The position numbers and the translations under genes were made by a program. A stretch of DNA of 64,000 bases, taken from Metaphire vulgaris. Taxonomy: Eukaryota > Annelida > Clitellata > Crassiclitellata > Megascolecidae. The stretch lies in contig CM030841.1 in NCBI GenBank assembly GCA_018105865.1, forward strand, positions 8,188,729 to 8,252,728, in the 5' to 3' direction. Positions 46,147-57,911 of the stretch are shown here, in pieces. The notes under the pieces were generated by a model, which made no database searches, was not told where the DNA came from, and saw only the letters and a program-made list of their open reading frames with translations. How positions within the stretch are numbered: the stretch's first letter is position 1; every line of letters begins with the position of its first letter.

Positions 46147-49100
46147 CAGGGATTGTCCTACACCCCCAGCGAGGGTTACACCCCTCCTCACCGGTGTGTG
46201 ACAGACACCCAGGCCCTCCGAGAGGGGGGGCAGGGGGGCAACTGCACAGGGGCCCGGCGGTCTGGAGGGGGCCCGGGCCGATGATGAATATGTATAATTA
46301 ACAATAAAATGAATAATAACACTATAAAGAATGGTTAAAATGTCAGTTCAGCAGAGGGGCCCGGCGAGCACAAGGGGGCCCGGCGGGACACAGTGCTAAA
46401 TAAATGGCCGATAAGCAAAATAAAAAAGGTCGTCAACACTTATAAACGGCTGACGAGCAAAAAAAAGAAAAAAAGTTCGTCAAGAAATTATTAAATTATT
46501 ACTTCTGCACAGGGACCCGGAATTTCTCTCGGAGGGCCTGCAGACACCCCTGCCCCTACACCCTTCCCAGGGGTAGTGTTGGCTATCACCAAAACTGACT
46601 GATGTTAAAACTACTCGTTTTAGAATTCTAGAGGGGGAAATTCACCTCTGGAAATTGAAACTTGAGCCACTATGACTGACTCCACAAAATTAGAATGGAC
46701 CGTGTGAAACCGGAAGAGGTGACAACGAAAATCATATTCTCGACTTGTATTTTCCTTTTTCGGGGGCCAAGAATCGAACCCCCGCCACCTTCCCCGCCCA
46801 ATTCTATTTTATTTCCTCTGAGTCCAAGGAGTCTAGATGAAACACTGGACATTGACACCTCCTGCAATTATGGGACACCCCCTCGAACACGAATTCCTGG
46901 GAAATAGCCAGATAATTATTCACTAGTAACCATCTTAAAGCGCTACACTGGCCATATTAATCTCCATTCTGCACCGGTGATCCTGTGAGTCCCCGGGATT
47001 CGAACGCAGGTTGACGGGTGGGCTCCACCAACTGAGCAATCGAAGCACGCATCTCTGGAAAAGAACAGCGCCTAATCGAGAGTAGCTATTCAAAATCCGG
47101 CATCATATGTAAATAGTCCTAACTTCGACTCTCCCACCCACACCCACCCCCCCCACCCCCACCCCACTCCACTCCACCCCAGCTTCGGGTGCAGAGTGGG
47201 CGAAAGGGCAGCGGGATTTGTTAAAAGGCGTCGCTCTGCGCACAATCGCGACCGACTTAAAGTCATTCACGCGTTGAAACAGCGCCGCAGTTGACGTCGT
47301 CGCATAGATCAAAGTCGGGTTTCGAATGACCGGCGATTTGTCAAGAGACGCACCGGTGTCAGATATTTTGTAACTCTGGTTTTCTTCGACAGACTTTCGT
47401 GAGATGAATAATAACGCAAAACTTTACTGCCAATGTACGCTTGTTGTAAGTAAGTAAGTAAAATCTCGTAGATTTATATAGCGCTTTGGGAGTAGTACAG
47501 TACTAGCTGCTTATTCGCATGCGCTCAACCTTTCTTGTAGTCTATTAGGTCTATATTATTATTTTTGTATTAAACTACATTGTTTTAAAACAAACTGCGC
47601 CAAGATAAGAAGTACATGCTGTATCAGATTCTCACCATTTAGTACTTTAATGAGAATTTTGCAGCTGAGAAAAAATTGTTAAATAATGGTAGATTACATA
47701 AAATTTAGAGCTACAGCCTCCTCCGTTATTATTTTTACAGTCAATTATCTACTCTTTCAATAAACGTGTAGTCGCTGATAGCAAAAACGCACCAAATTAA
47801 CAGCTTTTTCGAAAAAAAGTTCTTAGTTGCGTTCCGGCGGGCCGCATGAAAATTGCCGAGGGTTAGGCATAGATTATAGTGAATTTCAGTTTATAATTAC
47901 TATTTTGTTAAAGACATTAAATCATTTTTATTCCAATCTGATGACTAGAAATACTAAAAAAATACTACAAAATTGGACTTTATAGGATGCAAAACGTTCC
48001 AAACAGGGAATTAACGAGTTAAGTATAACGCCATCTTCCGTTATATTATTATAATACCAGATATCAGCACCACGTTGTAGCATGCTTACGTAAATCGTCG
48101 TATGCTAGCATCGTAGATTCATTGTTGGTCGATATTTGGTATCTAGAGAGTATAAGAGAAGACCGCCTGTTTGGTCAATGATAAAATAATGGAAGTACCA
48201 AATATTTTTAAAAAGCGCTAAAAATTAAAAGAGTAAAACACGAGTTTATCGAGGTAAAATAGCAAACAAAACCCGTTTTTATCGTATGCGTCTTTTGTGT
48301 CCTTGCCTACAGAATGATAAAAACATAGTGATTTTCTTCAGAGGTGATTGACGTACACCTATAAGGTCGCCTAGGATTATGGCCGTTGTCATCCGTTCGC
48401 TTTCAAATGCCGTTCTCTCCACTTGCCGCATTTGACTTAATTACACTGATCGGAGAAATGAGTCGTGACCTCTGCTGCGCCTTCCCCAACCCCACCCCAT
48501 CCCACCCCACCACCCCACCCACCCACACACACATACATTCAACGTCGCTTTCGTTAAGCCGATTCACGGCGGCGTCGGCGTCCATTCTCTCTCTCTCTCC
48601 GCGGACAAATTAACTCGCGACCGGATAGATCGCCGGTCGTTTGGTCGGTCGGACGCCCACCCATCCACCCACGCTCGTTTCTTTGCGCAGTCGCAGCACG
48701 ACCCGCAGAGTCGCCGCCGCCGCCGCCGCCGCTGCCTCGCACGCCCCGCCGGATGGACGGACGGATCCATAACGCCGCCCACGCACGTCGTTTCGTCGGC
48801 TCAGACTAGCGTCCGACCGTCTCGGTCTCAACAGTACCGACGGCTTATGGGGGATTTGGGCCCGAGGTCTTGGGCTAGAAGAAGCAACGGCGGGCGGGCG
48901 GGTGTGCGGGAATTGAGAGGGGGCGGCCGCCGTCGGAATACGTTGCGATAACGTCCTCTTCTTTGGCTCCGTAGAGATTTTGATGACTTACTTATATACT
49001 TACTTTGGTCGACGCGATGACTTTAGAAAAGATACTGTCACGAAATATTTTGTAGATATTCATTGCGGGCGGTTGGCTGGCCTTGGTATTAAACAGTATA

Positions 49101-52100
49101 TTCAACTACTTACTGCTTGTGGTTAATAATTAATATGAGCACCGCTTAATTAATGGCTAATCCGAGTTCTACAGTATGCTGTGCCGATAGCTATAGCGTG
49201 TGTGGGTGTTGCGGAAACTGTTGAGTTTTCGAAACAAGCGCGTGAAAGGATGGCGCGGGATCAGAGAGAGAAGCAGGTGCTACATTATCACGTGACAGTT
49301 AAACAGCCAATTCCCGCGTGTCTTTTGAACAACACTCTTGGAAAATTCCTTTTGTCTCTTTAAAAATCATCTTCTTGAATGACGTTAAAGCGCTTTGTCG
49401 CCGGGTGAAATTTCCCCAGCGTTCATCTGAGCTAGGTTTCAGCCTTCAGGTGCTTTAAAGCACGTCCACGAGGTATAATTATAGCCAAGCAATTTTACAA
49501 CGGCAAACCAATTGTCGGCCTATATACTACGGGGAAGTATTCTTGGCCATATTTTATAAATCTTCAGAGTTCAACTTTCAATGCACAGTGCACACTTTCT
49601 ATACTAATCCTAACATTTACATTCATGCACTTTTTGCTCATTTTGTCAATGGTATATTTTTTGCTTCAGAAACACGAATTCCTTAGACTCGCCAAATTAT
49701 TTGCATTTAATAGTGTTAATAGTAGCTTGTTAGAGAGCGTATTTGTTGACTGAATGAGATTTATGGGCAACCCAGATACCCATGACATTGTTTAAATTTG
49801 AGCAAGATTAGAGAATAGCAGTTAACTGCTCGAAAAGACAATTCCTGTAACGCTAGCGAAGCAATATTTTGTGACGTATAAGTTGTAGATTTTAATTTCG
49901 ACCAGCTTCTGTGGATAAATTGCTTTGATTTTAATAGTCTTTTGGCCAGTAACCTGCCATTAAACATATAGTATTAGTTTCCCGGTCGGAAGGCTGAAGG
50001 ATTAGCGCCTTCAATTTTTCACGGCATCGGCCGATAAGAGGTGGTTGGTAGCCTTTAATTCAGTCTTTCCTTCCATCGAGTAAAATGAATTCATTTTCAG
50101 CCGAGGTAGACGAGAGCCTGTAGGGGGCAGAAACAGCAGAGATGTCCATGGGTCCATTTTTTAGAGCCAGTCCAACCCAACTCATCAAATCTCCAACTCA
50201 ACCCAACCCTCCTCATGCCGGTAGTTGGGTTACTTGACCCAATCCACCGTAATGCATTACGACTTCTCAAACCATTACTTATTTTCTGTCCCAACCCAAC
50301 CCACCTTTAATATGGAAAAGTCTGACCCAATCCAACCCAACCCATGGGTTAACAACCCTGCCCATGCACATCTCTGAGAAACAACCGAAAGGTTTCTTCT
50401 GCCTGGGAGGGGTTTGAGACCCGAGCCTCGCGGCTGTCAGGCCATTTTATTGATCAATGAACTGCCACGCTAATTAATTAATTATTACTGGCTTCGACGT
50501 TAATAGATAAGAAATACATTGCATTGTCCTGGAGACCAGTGCCGGGGCGCGAAAATATAAATACAGCGGGGGGCTGCTGGCGATTATCTCGGTGCGTTAT
50601 TTTTAAGCATCGCGCAATCTGTGGAGAAATCGATTTAAAAATTGAGTGGATTTGATGTCGGATGAAGACAACGAATTAATTGGAATGTGCTTAGGATCGC
50701 TGACAGGTAGCAGCTGTATTATTGCGCAGATCATTTGTGAAAAAGCGAATCGTTCGACGATAGGCCTACTACTTACAAAGCCCCGGATCGATATATCTCA
50801 TCTCGCATCGTTCACCGGTCCAGTTGGGAGGACAGCTACATCAAAACACAGACAACCAGACAAAGGCTTACTGTATGCAGTACAGTACAATCTAATCAAA
50901 TCCCTGATCTTCTATAGCGCCACTTTTTAACGCGCAGAGGTACAGCATCAGCCGATGGAACAACTGACAACTAACACCTTCGTCTGTATGAGAGTCGTGC
51001 CTAGTAGGCTACCGTTGCTCACCAAAGCGCTATATAAATCCACGATATGTTACTTACTTACTTACTTACTTACCGCCAGTTAGGGACAGCGAAAATATAT
51101 GATCGACAGACAAGCGTTGATGCAAGCGACAACGTGTGGCTCAGCACCGCCGCTACCACTCAGATCCGATCCTATAAATATCCGTTTCCGGATTGCGTGA
51201 GCTAAAAATAGCGCGAGGGCGAATTCCCGGCTCGACGCCGCCGCCGTGATATTGAATGCCATTGTCTGCCTCCGGGTCGGTCGAGAGAGCAGTTGTACGG
51301 GTCCGCAGTTTGACTATGGGCTGAGCCTGAAATGAAGTCTATATTTGCCACTTCTTTTCTTCGGCTCTGTTGATCCTATTAGCTGCATGGTCCGCATCCT
51401 CGGAATCGTCGGTTTTTATCCGGCAAAGGTCTTATATACTGCCTGTGCTGGGTGTCGGGTATACACTATACAGAGTCGACTGAATTCGACGTCCTGGGAA
51501 ATAATGACTCGAAATTCAAGGCCAACTGCATCGATACGTCCTTCTAAGAAACTGACTCTATACGCGGCCACAATAAAGAGAAGAAAGATTCAATTAGGAG
51601 CCAGATCCGTATTCTCCATAGTCAGCCTTTATACTCTGAACGTCGCGTCGCTATTTGTAGCTTTTCATAGAAATACAGTCATTAACTTTATTGTGATATC
51701 TTATTTGTGAACGATGATGCATTTAAATTCTATTGCTGATCATATTTGTTCGTTGAAAATAATGAAGTACGTGAAGCAGACGTTGTAGCATAGGTGCGCA
51801 TACAACGGTCTCATGGGCGACCGCATATTATAGGGCAAGAGGGGCACTTGCCCTCTTCTGGAAAATGCAAATACTAATAGGGTCTATTTCACATTGAAAT
51901 TTGAAAACCTTGCTAAAATATTAACAGTGACCATTGTGTTAAAATGTGTTTTGCCCCGTCCTGGATAAAATTCTGTGGGCGCCCATGAGCGGGCTGTAGG
52001 TGATTCACAGAAATTCAAGACATAGGCAAGCGCATAATAATTGTTATTTTATTTCTTGGTTGCTAGCGCACGTTAAGTCAGTCACAAAGTGAAGAATTGT

Positions 52101-53203
52101 TTTTTAAAGTGCGGAACAAGTCAAGGGTGAACAACTTGCCAAAGGTTGCTACGCAGTGGCTAGGGTCAGATTCGAACCCGCTACCATCCGGTTCCATGGC
52201 AAGATTCCTACCTGTTACTCCACCGAACCCCTAAATAATTGACAACGAAAAGAACTTGGAATAGCACAGGCGTCGATATTCGTATGGGGGGGGGTTGTTG
52301 TTCACCGGTCGGCACCGGTCGAGAAAGCCCCCGCTCGGGTCGACAGTTTTGGGTTTTAGCCATCCATGCAACTCCCACTGGTGGTTGAAATTTTGGGGCT
52401 GGAGTAGTCCGTTACACCGCTGTTATTTCGATCTTACACCGATGCACCAGCCGCTAATAGCATCGTTGGCGGACAAAATGTCACGAACAAAATGTCATGG
52501 AGACAAAATGTCAGCGGTTTGGGGTTAGAGTTAGATTTAGGGTTACATTTTGTCCGCTGACATTTTGTCTGTGACATTTTGTCCGCGGACATGTTGTCCT
52601 AGCGCCAATAATATTTATAATTGCATTTGACAAGCTTAACGCTAACGTTTCGGTCGAGAATAAGTGGACAGTTTGGGTGGGGGGGGGAGGGTTAACATCG
52701 CTAATAAAACTGAAATCTCCATTCATGTTATTACGCCTTGATAATAATATCACCAGCGTAAAGCGCTGTGCAGATGATATCTGTCTTCACTTTTCGCCGG
52801 TGGACCGGGGATCGAACCCGGGTTTAACGGTTCTTCTGAGGCAGAGCAGTAGTTCGATACCGACTGAGCCATCGAGACGCCCATTATGTTTTGATCCTAG
52901 CTGCGCCCTTCCCCCCCCGTGTATAGCGTGTACCGACCTGCAGCCGGCTCTTCGCATTCCGTTGTGCAGCTCAATGGCAAAACAGGATCCGCCGTTGAGA
53001 CACTGGGTTTCGTCGAATTCAACCATCCAGCACGTCTTTCTGTGGTTGCCCGCCGCTCCGGTCTTAGAGGACGGTCCAAGGTCAACGATGCGTCCGTCAA
53101 GGTCATCTCCGATGATCGGCTGATGACCGACCCTGTCACTCGATTGGCCGCGGCACCTTCTTTCGCAATTATTCTGGACGCAGTCTTCTGGAAAGTCAAG
53201 CAT
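44346..53203 (-). CDS. Transmembrane EGF-domain growth factor, ErbB-ligand type
   Basis: Four exons agree in phase: 53203-52938 (ends 2), 50835-50777 (2 to 1), 45152-45047 (1 to 2) and 44496-44346 (stop). From the ATG at 53203 they total 193 residues. The EGF fold reads C-x9-C-LNGGS-C-x13-C-S-C-PPNWTGER-C, with the intron between the fourth and fifth cysteines, as in neuregulin/EGF/TGF-alpha genes. A short acidic stalk (EIDDDS) leads to one membrane helix (TLLLVFVGAVLITSGYLYL), a basic stop-transfer RYQKRQ and a cytoplasmic tail of about 50 residues ending RRRSINS. The expected role is a membrane-anchored ligand released by cleavage that activates an EGFR/ErbB receptor. No signal peptide is visible, so an upstream exon is likely missing; an alternative acceptor at 53187 (ttccag|AA) supports this. 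Confidence 0.85.
44754..44931. mobile_element. MITE related to 25213-25399
   Basis: Ends CAGAGTTATTTCTAGGATT / AAATATACCTG; target duplication not clear. Two copies of CTGACAAGCAA(A/G)AA inside. Lies in the last EGF-ligand intron. Confidence 0.65.
45047..45152 (-). CDS. EGF ligand: stalk and transmembrane helix exon
   Basis: Acceptor ttttttag|GG, donor TACTTAAG|gttgga. It encodes EIDDDSIHTAAVRSET and a 19-20-residue hydrophobic helix. The donor is somewhat weak, but joining to the exon at 44496 restores the codon AG|G and a basic RYQKRQ after the membrane. Confidence 0.8.
46078..46146. repeat. (TAA)n array
   Basis: About 22 TAA units in an EGF-ligand intron. Confidence 0.95.
46210..46540. 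mobile_element. hAT-type MITE, GGGCCGCCGAGAG family
   Basis: Ends CAGGCCCTCCGAGAGG / TTTCTCTCGGAGGGCCTG; perfect duplication cagacacc. Holds AAAAAAGGTCGTC and CTGACGAGCAAAAAAAAG. Confidence 0.92.
46981..47052 (-). repeat. tRNA-derived SINE head
   Basis: On the minus strand: ATTGCTCAGTTGGTGGAGC (A-box) and CTGCGTTCGAATCCC (B-box). The acceptor ends do not pair, so not a functional tRNA. Confidence 0.6.
48386..48970. promoter_or_regulatory. CpG-rich block, possible promoter or enhancer
   Basis: Dense CpG with (CCG)n at about 48713-48732, CCCACCCCACC runs and GGACGGACGGATC. No clean coding exon. It is the most GC-rich non-transposon stretch seen and lies in the large second intron of the EGF-ligand gene, so an internal promoter is possible. 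Confidence 0.35.
50777..50835 (-). CDS. EGF ligand: second half of EGF domain (59-bp microexon)
   Basis: Acceptor gttttgatgtag|C and donor GGCTTT|gtaagt. The product CPPNWTGERCEMRYIDPGL supplies the fifth and sixth cysteines with the canonical eight-residue spacing and the G-x-R-C motif. Both phases match their neighbours (AG|C gives Ser; T|GG gives Trp). Confidence 0.85.
50908..51073 (+). repeat. LINE tail with (TTAC)n
   Basis: CTATAGCGCCACTTTTTAAC ... AAGCGCTATATAAATCCACG, then ACTTACTTACTTACTTAC. A related tail at 47445-47497 reads the other way. Confidence 0.7.
52151..52232 (-). repeat. tRNA-derived SINE head
   Basis: On the minus strand: GGTGGAGTAACAGGTAGG and GCGGGTTCGAATCTGACCC. No acceptor-stem pairing. 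Similar to 36208-36255. Confidence 0.5.
52471..52599. repeat. Inverted GGACAAAATGTCA arrays around a telomere-like loop
   Basis: Three ACAAAATGTCA units forward, a loop with GGGGTTAGAGTTAGATTTAG, then three TGACATTTTGTCC units in inverse orientation. The unit core is close to palindromic. The structure could fold as one long hairpin. Confidence 0.87.
52796..52882 (-). repeat. tRNA-derived SINE head
   Basis: On the minus strand: CGATGGCTCAGTCGGTATCG (A-box) and CCCGGGTTCGATCCCCGG (T-stem and B-box). The 5' and 3' acceptor strands do not pair. Lies about 55 bp from the EGF exon donor. Confidence 0.65.
52938..53203 (-). CDS. EGF ligand: ectodomain and first half of EGF domain
   Basis: Donor GGCTGCAG|gtcggt leaves phase 2 exactly after the fourth EGF cysteine. 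The exon carries CWMVEFDETQCLNGGSCFAI and ELHNGMRRAGC. Upstream of the EGF the segment has a further CVQNNCERRC cluster. The 5' boundary is uncertain: either an exon starting at 53187 or coding from the ATG at 53203. Confidence 0.8.
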
Positions 53204-53628
53204 TTCGAATGCAACGAAGACGCCGGTTGAGAAGGCGACAAAATTAATGATTAATTTATTAATTAATTTATTAATTTATTATTATTGCGAAGACCTAACA
53301 GAAATTCAACGTCCAGATTCTATTAATTAATGAGCGGAAGCGCAGACTTGAAGGAGCTTAAGCCCAGCCCCCACAGGTCGAGGTCGAGGTCGAGGAGGAG
53401 GTCGATCTTCCCGGTTTGGGTCATCACCTGGCTGTGACCCTCAGCCGTCTCACTTCCTATGGGAGTTTGAAAATTTCCGAGTGAAATTGGTTTGACGCCA
53501 ACTGTTTTTCGAAAGACTGACCCGTGCTCTTGAACGGTTCAGCCAATCTTAATTAAGCAGAAGAAATTCTCGCGTGACTGTGTTTTACCCAGAAGACAAT
53601 GCAAGAAACGAAGCTTCTGATCGTATCT

Positions 53629-53818
53629 CCTCTCTCTGTCTCTCTCTGTCTCTCTCTTTCTCTTTCTCTTTCTCTGTCTCTCTGTCTCTGTCTCTCTGTC
53701 TCTGTCTCTCTGTCTCTCTGTCTCTGTATCTCTGTCTCTCTGTCTCTGTCTCTCTGTCTGTCTGTCTCTCTGTCTGTCTGTCTCTGTCTGTCTGTCTGTC
53801 TGTCTCTCTGTCTCTCTG

Positions 53819-53850
<32 letters not shown>

Positions 53851-53855
53851 GCTGC
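53629..53855. repeat. TCTCTG/TCTG microsatellite
   Basis: Pyrimidine-rich array ending in (CTG)n. Long reading frames across it are repeat artefacts. Confidence 0.95.
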
Positions 53856-54060
53856 TGCTGCTGTCTCTCGCCGCTTGTAACCTCTGCAGCAGCGTCGTTA
53901 GCGAAGATCCAAGTGGCGTTTAAACTGCGACGGATATTATACAGTATACACTGTCGGTCGCTCATTAGGCAAAGTGGACAAAGTGTCAACAAGATAATTA
54001 GAAAATCCGATTTGCTGGAAACTATCCAGCCAACTACCTCACAACTCATGGCCAAAAAAT

Positions 54061-54061
54061 G

Positions 54062-54113
<52 letters not shown>

Positions 54114-54350
54114 CTTAGATAGGACCTAGCGTGTACTTCTTACAAACAACATTAATAATAGTAAAAATAATAATAGTAGGGCCTAGTTGTTGATGCTGCA
54201 GCAGAAATAGTAGACTAGCAGTAAGAGTAACTAGCAGATCAACATCATCATTATCATCATTATCATCATTAGCAGATCAACATCATCATTATCATCATTA
54301 TCATCATTATCATCATTATCGTCATCATTATCATCATTATCGTCATCATT

Positions 54351-54395
<45 letters not shown>
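54061..54395. repeat. (TA)n and (ATC)n arrays
   Basis: (TA)n at 54061-54112. Then AGCAGATCAACATCATCATT is duplicated (54233, 54271), followed by a long ATC/ATT trinucleotide array. Confidence 0.93.
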
Positions 54396-54396
<1 letters not shown>

Positions 54397-55058
54397 CTTT
54401 TTCACTTTCTGCCTGCATGACGGCAATAGTTACTGTACTTATAGAAACCATTCCACTTTGCTCGGTCCTATGTTAGTCTGCATCCTTCTACATGTACAAT
54501 TGTCAAGTTCTTCTTTTCCAGGTCTTCCTTGATCATTGATGTAATTAATGCATCCGTATTTTTCTTGGTCTTCCAAACCCACTGCCTCCTTCTATTTTGT
54601 GTGTTTGTAGTACTTTGTACACCTTTTTTTTTCGTTTCCTTTTCCATTCTGTTGACATGTCTAAACCCACGTTAATCTTTTGCGATACGTAAGGGGTGCA
54701 TTATGCACTATTATGTGTTATGTTTTGTCCTTGCGTTTTGCCAGGGTTGATTTAATAAAGTGATTTTGTATTGTATTGTACTGATTAGCGTTATTGATCG
54801 CAAACAGGGTGGTGATGGCAAGTACTAGGCATTGCTATTTGCAAGTCGACATGACAGAAGGTGACAACAGTACTTTTAAAAACGCGACTAATCTTGAAAT
54901 GTTCGCTACCAGACTAAAGACGCACTTGTTTAACATCTCGTTTAAGTGCAATGTGTAAAGCGCTCTTGATCTTGGCCTGCTATGACTAAAACGCTATATA
55001 AGTTGGCATATAAAAACTAAGAAACTAACTAACTTTATATTCGCTTGTCTGGAGTGGC

Positions 55059-55260
55059 CAGGGGCGGATTAAGGTCCGAGTGGGCCGGGACTGAGAAAAA
55101 AAGGTCGTCGCCTATATACTGAAAATCTCTGACAAGCAAAAAAGGTTATCTTCCGTTCAAAACGTGCCAACTAGCAAAAAAAGATGGAAAATCGGTGGGC
55201 CTATTTTTCATGGTGGGCCTGGGGCTTGCAGCCCCTCAGCCCCGCCTTAATATGGCCCTG
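55059..55260. mobile_element. Nested hAT-type MITE
   Basis: Ends CAGGGGCGGATTAAGG / CCTTAATATGGCCCTG; perfect duplication ggagtggc at 55051-55058 and 55261-55268. Contains CTGACAAGCAAAAAAGGTTA. Confidence 0.92.
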
Positions 55261-55447
55261 GGAGTGGCGTAGGCAAGGCGGGGTTGTGGGTTATAGGTTA
55301 TCTTCCTTTCAAAACGTGCCAACTAGCAAAAAAGATGGAAAATCGGTGGGCCTATTTTTCATGGTGGGCCTGGGGCTTGCAGCCCCTCAGCCCCCGCCTT
55401 AATATGGCCCTGGGAGTGGCGTAGGCAAGGCGGGGTTGTGGGTTATA
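55144..55447. repeat. 152-bp direct tandem duplication
   Basis: 55144-55295 and 55296-55447 are almost identical, differing by a few bases. The unit spans the right half of the nested element plus the start of the outer element. Confidence 0.92.
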
Positions 55448-56325
55448 CCCCTTCCCTTGGCTGACGACGAAATGTTTTTAATGTGTTTCCATACATTTTT
55501 TATTTTCGGACGCGGTTTTGGGGCCAAGCCCCCCCCTTTGGCTGCTTACCCAAAATAATTTGCAAACGCTATAGAATGTAAAGGTCATGACCTTTTTGCT
55601 AGTCAAGATTTTTCGAAGTTGGTTATGATCAAAACCAAAACCCATTCCCGAAATCCTGGCCACGCCACTGCTTGTCCGTATCGCGACCAAAGACTAGAAA
55701 TACGGATTGGTATGGTCAGCTGCTGTGGTCTGAACTTTCACAGCCATAGACGACGCTATACTGTACGATCAAAGCAATGATTTTTGCCTATACGGAACAT
55801 AAATAATTAATTTGAATAGGAGATTTGCCAGCAATTGCCCTGTAAGTTGGCTGGCATTTGACGCTGCGTAAGCCTGTCACCAGGTGGCATGCTGAGAGAT
55901 CACGGACGCGCCACTGTTGATGGTCATCTTCCCGAATAATTCGGGGCCAAAAAATAAATAAAAATGCTGTTCGTCACATCTGACGCTTGTCGGTCGTGAT
56001 CGACAATGTCTGAAGCGTTTTATCTGACATAGTCAAAGCATGACGCATTTTCCCTCAAATGTCTGACTCTTATTTAATTCTGAATAAGAATTCGGATGAA
56101 GATTCGCCAATTTGACTGAATTTTTATTCAAAATGCGTTTGGCGATTGACACAAATTCTTTTTTATTTGTACAATGGTTATTTAATTTACTCGCCTGAAA
56201 TTTTTGCTTTTTTCTTGATTTATATGATTAAATTTCATACGCGGAGTACTTCGATATACAAGTATAGGCATGCAAATTGATCTTAACGCTACTAGATGCA
56301 ATATAATATTATGTGATGTAATAAA

Positions 56326-56705
56326 TACTGCTGTCCTTTAATCGGGATTAACGCGCGATTAACGCGTTAATCTGTTAATCGCAATTAATTTTTTAATCGC
56401 GATTAGAAAATTAATCGCATCCTAATTAATCGCATCATATTTCTCTAAAGAACCTTTTTAAAAAACTGAGCCTGAAAGTGATAAAGTCACGAGTTTTGTT
56501 TAAAGTTGACGGAAATGGATGTTTATAGGCCTACTAGTTGAAATTCTGAAAGTCTGTTCTGCAATTGGTGCATTATTGTTTATTTCAATTTAGTTATTAC
56601 TTCGGGACCAAAATAACGTTGCTAAAGAAATGCGATTAATCGCGATTAATAATTTTAATCGCACAATTAATCGCGATTAAATAGATTAATCGTTGGACTG
56701 CACTA
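56326..56705. mobile_element. hAT-like element rich in TTAATCGCGATTAA
   Basis: Ends TACTGCTGTCC / GGACTGCACTA; perfect 8-bp duplication gtaataaa. Subterminal zones are saturated with ATTAATCGCGATTAAT palindromes. Confidence 0.85.
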
Positions 56706-56884
56706 GTAATAAAGCATTTGTATAGAGCCTCTTGTGGACTATCACTCAGAAGCGCTCCCACTGCGATTACTTTGAATGGAAAATCAATAGGTTTCCAGAC
56801 GCTTCAGGAAGTGTGAAGGAATTTTTGCTATATCTAACTGATCCAAATCATAGTTGCTGAAATACTGAATTGTATGCCGTGGAA

Positions 56885-57147
56885 CAGAGGTGTAGCGTGC
56901 CAATGGCTATTGTGGCTTTAGCAATGGGCGGCACACGGTTGGGGGGCGGCAAATTTTGATAAATGCACACAGTTGGGGGGGGCGGCAAATTTAGAAAGTG
57001 ACGACCTTTTTTGCTTGTCATGCGATTTTCAGATACGGATCTGGAAATTTTTTAAGGAGCGCGCGCCATCACTAACTTTCTTTTCTTTTTGGGGGCGGGG
57101 GATATTATCATGGGCCATGGGCGGCAAAGGTGCACGCTACGCCTCTG
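56885..57147. mobile_element. hAT-type MITE
   Basis: Ends CAGAGGTGTAGCGTGCC / GCACGCTACGCCTCTG; perfect duplication ccgtggaa. Contains GACGACCTTTTTTGCTTGTC. Confidence 0.93.
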
Positions 57148-57911
57148 CCGTGGAAAATCATAAACGAGGCAGTCTCTTAGAGGTAGAGCGCATGCTGACC
57201 TGGTCGACCTGGTAATGATGAACTGAGCGAGCGAAGTAGTTCAGTGAGGCAAAATATTAGGATCACAATTTTAAAAACTTAACACAAAAAAATTAAATTT
57301 ATTTTCCTCGAGAATTTCAGCGGATTTCCATTCAGTCACACAAGGCCTTCAACGTTGCAGTAGGCCTTTGCGTATTTACAGAAACTTACACTATACTCAC
57401 TCGTGAACGACCTGATTCTACCTGATCTTAAGACGCACGTAAAAGAAATACGACTCGCAGTAAAAGATACACCGGCGGACAGTCTCTGACAAAAATGTCG
57501 AGCAAAACGCCTCTGACAGTAGGTGCATAAAATCAGACGCCTTGACATTTAGGATTTATATCTAGAACAACTGCAATCGAGAATGTCCTTTTAGGCCTAC
57601 GTTCATTGTTCAAGCCGAGATCTCAGATCGCAGCGTTTGTCCACTTGCGGAGGGAGGGGAGATGCAATCGCACCGGCAATCGCCTGGCAGCTGATTTGTC
57701 TGTGTTTGAGCGGTGCATAAATATAATAGGTGATGTTTGATGAATAGCTGATCAAAGGAAATTGCAACCTGTGACCTATGTCCTAATATATATTAACGCT
57801 CAATGTAACTGCGACTAAAAGACAACATTTGAGTACTCATGTGTTCTGCCTTTGTCCTTGCTGCATTTGCAGTATTAAAAAGGCACATTTGCAATGTTGT
57901 TGAAGTTTTAA

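Larger units (their letters stand above)
55052..55670. mobile_element. hAT-type MITE with nested element and internal tandem duplication
   Basis: Outer left end GAGTGGC|GTAGGCAAGG and right end CCTGGCCACGCCACTG; duplication cttgtctg / cttgtccg. It is interrupted seven bases in by 55059-55260. Confidence 0.85.

Noticed and set aside
52796..52882. Functional tRNA gene on the minus strand
   Set aside because: A- and B-box are good but the acceptor stem does not pair; better explained as a SINE head.
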